Part shown: piece after piece, positions 5,670 through 5,950 of the stretch
Numbering within the stretch: position 1 is the first letter of the stretch
How the letters are laid out: every line of letters starts with the position of its first letter
Origin: an uncultured Armatimonadota bacterium
GTDB lineage: Bacteria > Armatimonadota > Armatimonadia > Armatimonadales > Armatimonadaceae
DNA length: 5,950 nucleotides
Assembly: GCA_903924445.1 (NCBI GenBank)
Contig: CAIYBQ010000453.1
Location: forward strand, 1-5,950
Direction of reading: 5' to 3'
Program-made: the position numbers and the translations under genes
Notes under the pieces: model-generated
The model's database searches: none
What the model was told of the DNA's origin: nothing
The model's input: only the letters and a program-made list of their open reading frames with translations

Positions 5670-5950
5670 GTGCCCGGTTTTCTGATTGTTGTTGCTGGAA
5701 TTGCTTTGGCATCCACTGGGATTCCCCAGCAAAAGCCTACGCCACCACCTGCGGCTCCCAGCTACCAAAAAGACATTGTTCCAATCCTGAGAACGGCTTG
5801 TGTTGGCTGTCATGGCAACACGCAGCCTTCCGCTGGGTTTTCCGTTGCATCGTATGAAGACCTCTTCAAAGCCGGCAAAAAGGGACCACAACTCGTAGCG
5901 GGAAAAGCGGCTCAGAGTCGTCTAGTACGCATGGTTCTTGGGACCGAGCA
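5670..5950 (+). CDS. Planctomycete-type cytochrome c (PSCyt1-like) domain protein, 3'-truncated
   Basis: The first 93 codons of a gene running off the right edge are visible. A GTG start at 5670 begins MPGFLIVVAGIALAS, a signal or membrane-anchor segment without an obvious basic N-region, followed by a Pro-rich linker (19-30). The domain starts at YQKDIVPIL (32-40) and contains one haem c motif C44-VGC-H48 (nt 5799-5813), then SAGFSVASYEDLFKAGKKGP and SRLVRMVLG, the order seen in PSCyt1 domains. In the family, Cys44 and Cys47 bind haem covalently and His48 is an axial ligand. The ending resembles PSCyt1 proteins that continue into WD40 repeats, but that part is not visible. No in-frame ATG precedes the domain, and a TAG lies just upstream, so GTG is the best start. 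Its ribosome site is weak, suggesting translational coupling to DUF1501 B. Confidence 0.85.
   Translation, partial: MPGFLIVVAGIALASTGIPQQKPTPPPAAPSYQKDIVPILRTACVGCHGNTQPSAGFSVASYEDLFKAGKKGPQLVAGKAAQSRLVRMVLGTE

Overview
The window most likely comes from an Armatimonadota bacterium, or a close relative in the planctomycete-like part of the tree. The best clue is the prepilin-like protein on the minus strand. Its N-terminus runs FTLIELLVV, then AILFPVFAQAREKAR, then an H-X9-DG motif near the C-terminus; from memory this combination is typical of the large DUF1559 families of Armatimonadota, whereas planctomycete versions usually read LLLPAVQAAREAAR. The two DUF1501 proteins and the planctomycete-type cytochrome c domain at the right end also fit lineages of this kind. 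All taxonomic statements come from motif recognition, not from a search.

Layout. Positions 2-1378 (+) hold the C-terminal part of a GH20 beta-N-acetylhexosaminidase whose beginning lies left of the window. A strong rho-independent terminator follows (1404-1440). A palindromic, repeat-like element (1469-1554) and a second terminator facing the other way (1580-1616) fill the gap between convergent genes. The second terminator serves a type IV pilin-like DUF1559 protein at 1653-2510 (-). A divergent, AT-richer intergenic region of about 305 bp (2511-2815) contains a perfect 8+3+8 palindrome. It leads rightwards into an apparent operon: DUF1501 protein A (2816-4144), DUF1501 protein B (4347-5666), and a membrane-anchored or exported c-type cytochrome domain protein that starts at 5670 and runs off the window.

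How the genes may work together. A and B carry twin-arginine signal sequences and should act outside the cytoplasm. The cytochrome c domain protein starts three bases after B and is probably co-translated with it. In planctomycetes, DUF1501 proteins are commonly encoded next to PSCyt1-type cytochrome proteins, so an exported redox or hydrolase module is plausible, but its substrate is unknown. The GH20 enzyme and the pilin-like protein look like independent transcription units.

The most unusual structure is between A and B. The last 30 bp of gene A, including the stop codon, occur three times at an exact 100-bp spacing (4115, 4215, 4315). Between the copies lie short stretches resembling the beginning of gene B. 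The simplest reading is that one or two further DUF1501 genes once stood here and collapsed to head-plus-tail remnants, with a local tandem duplication.
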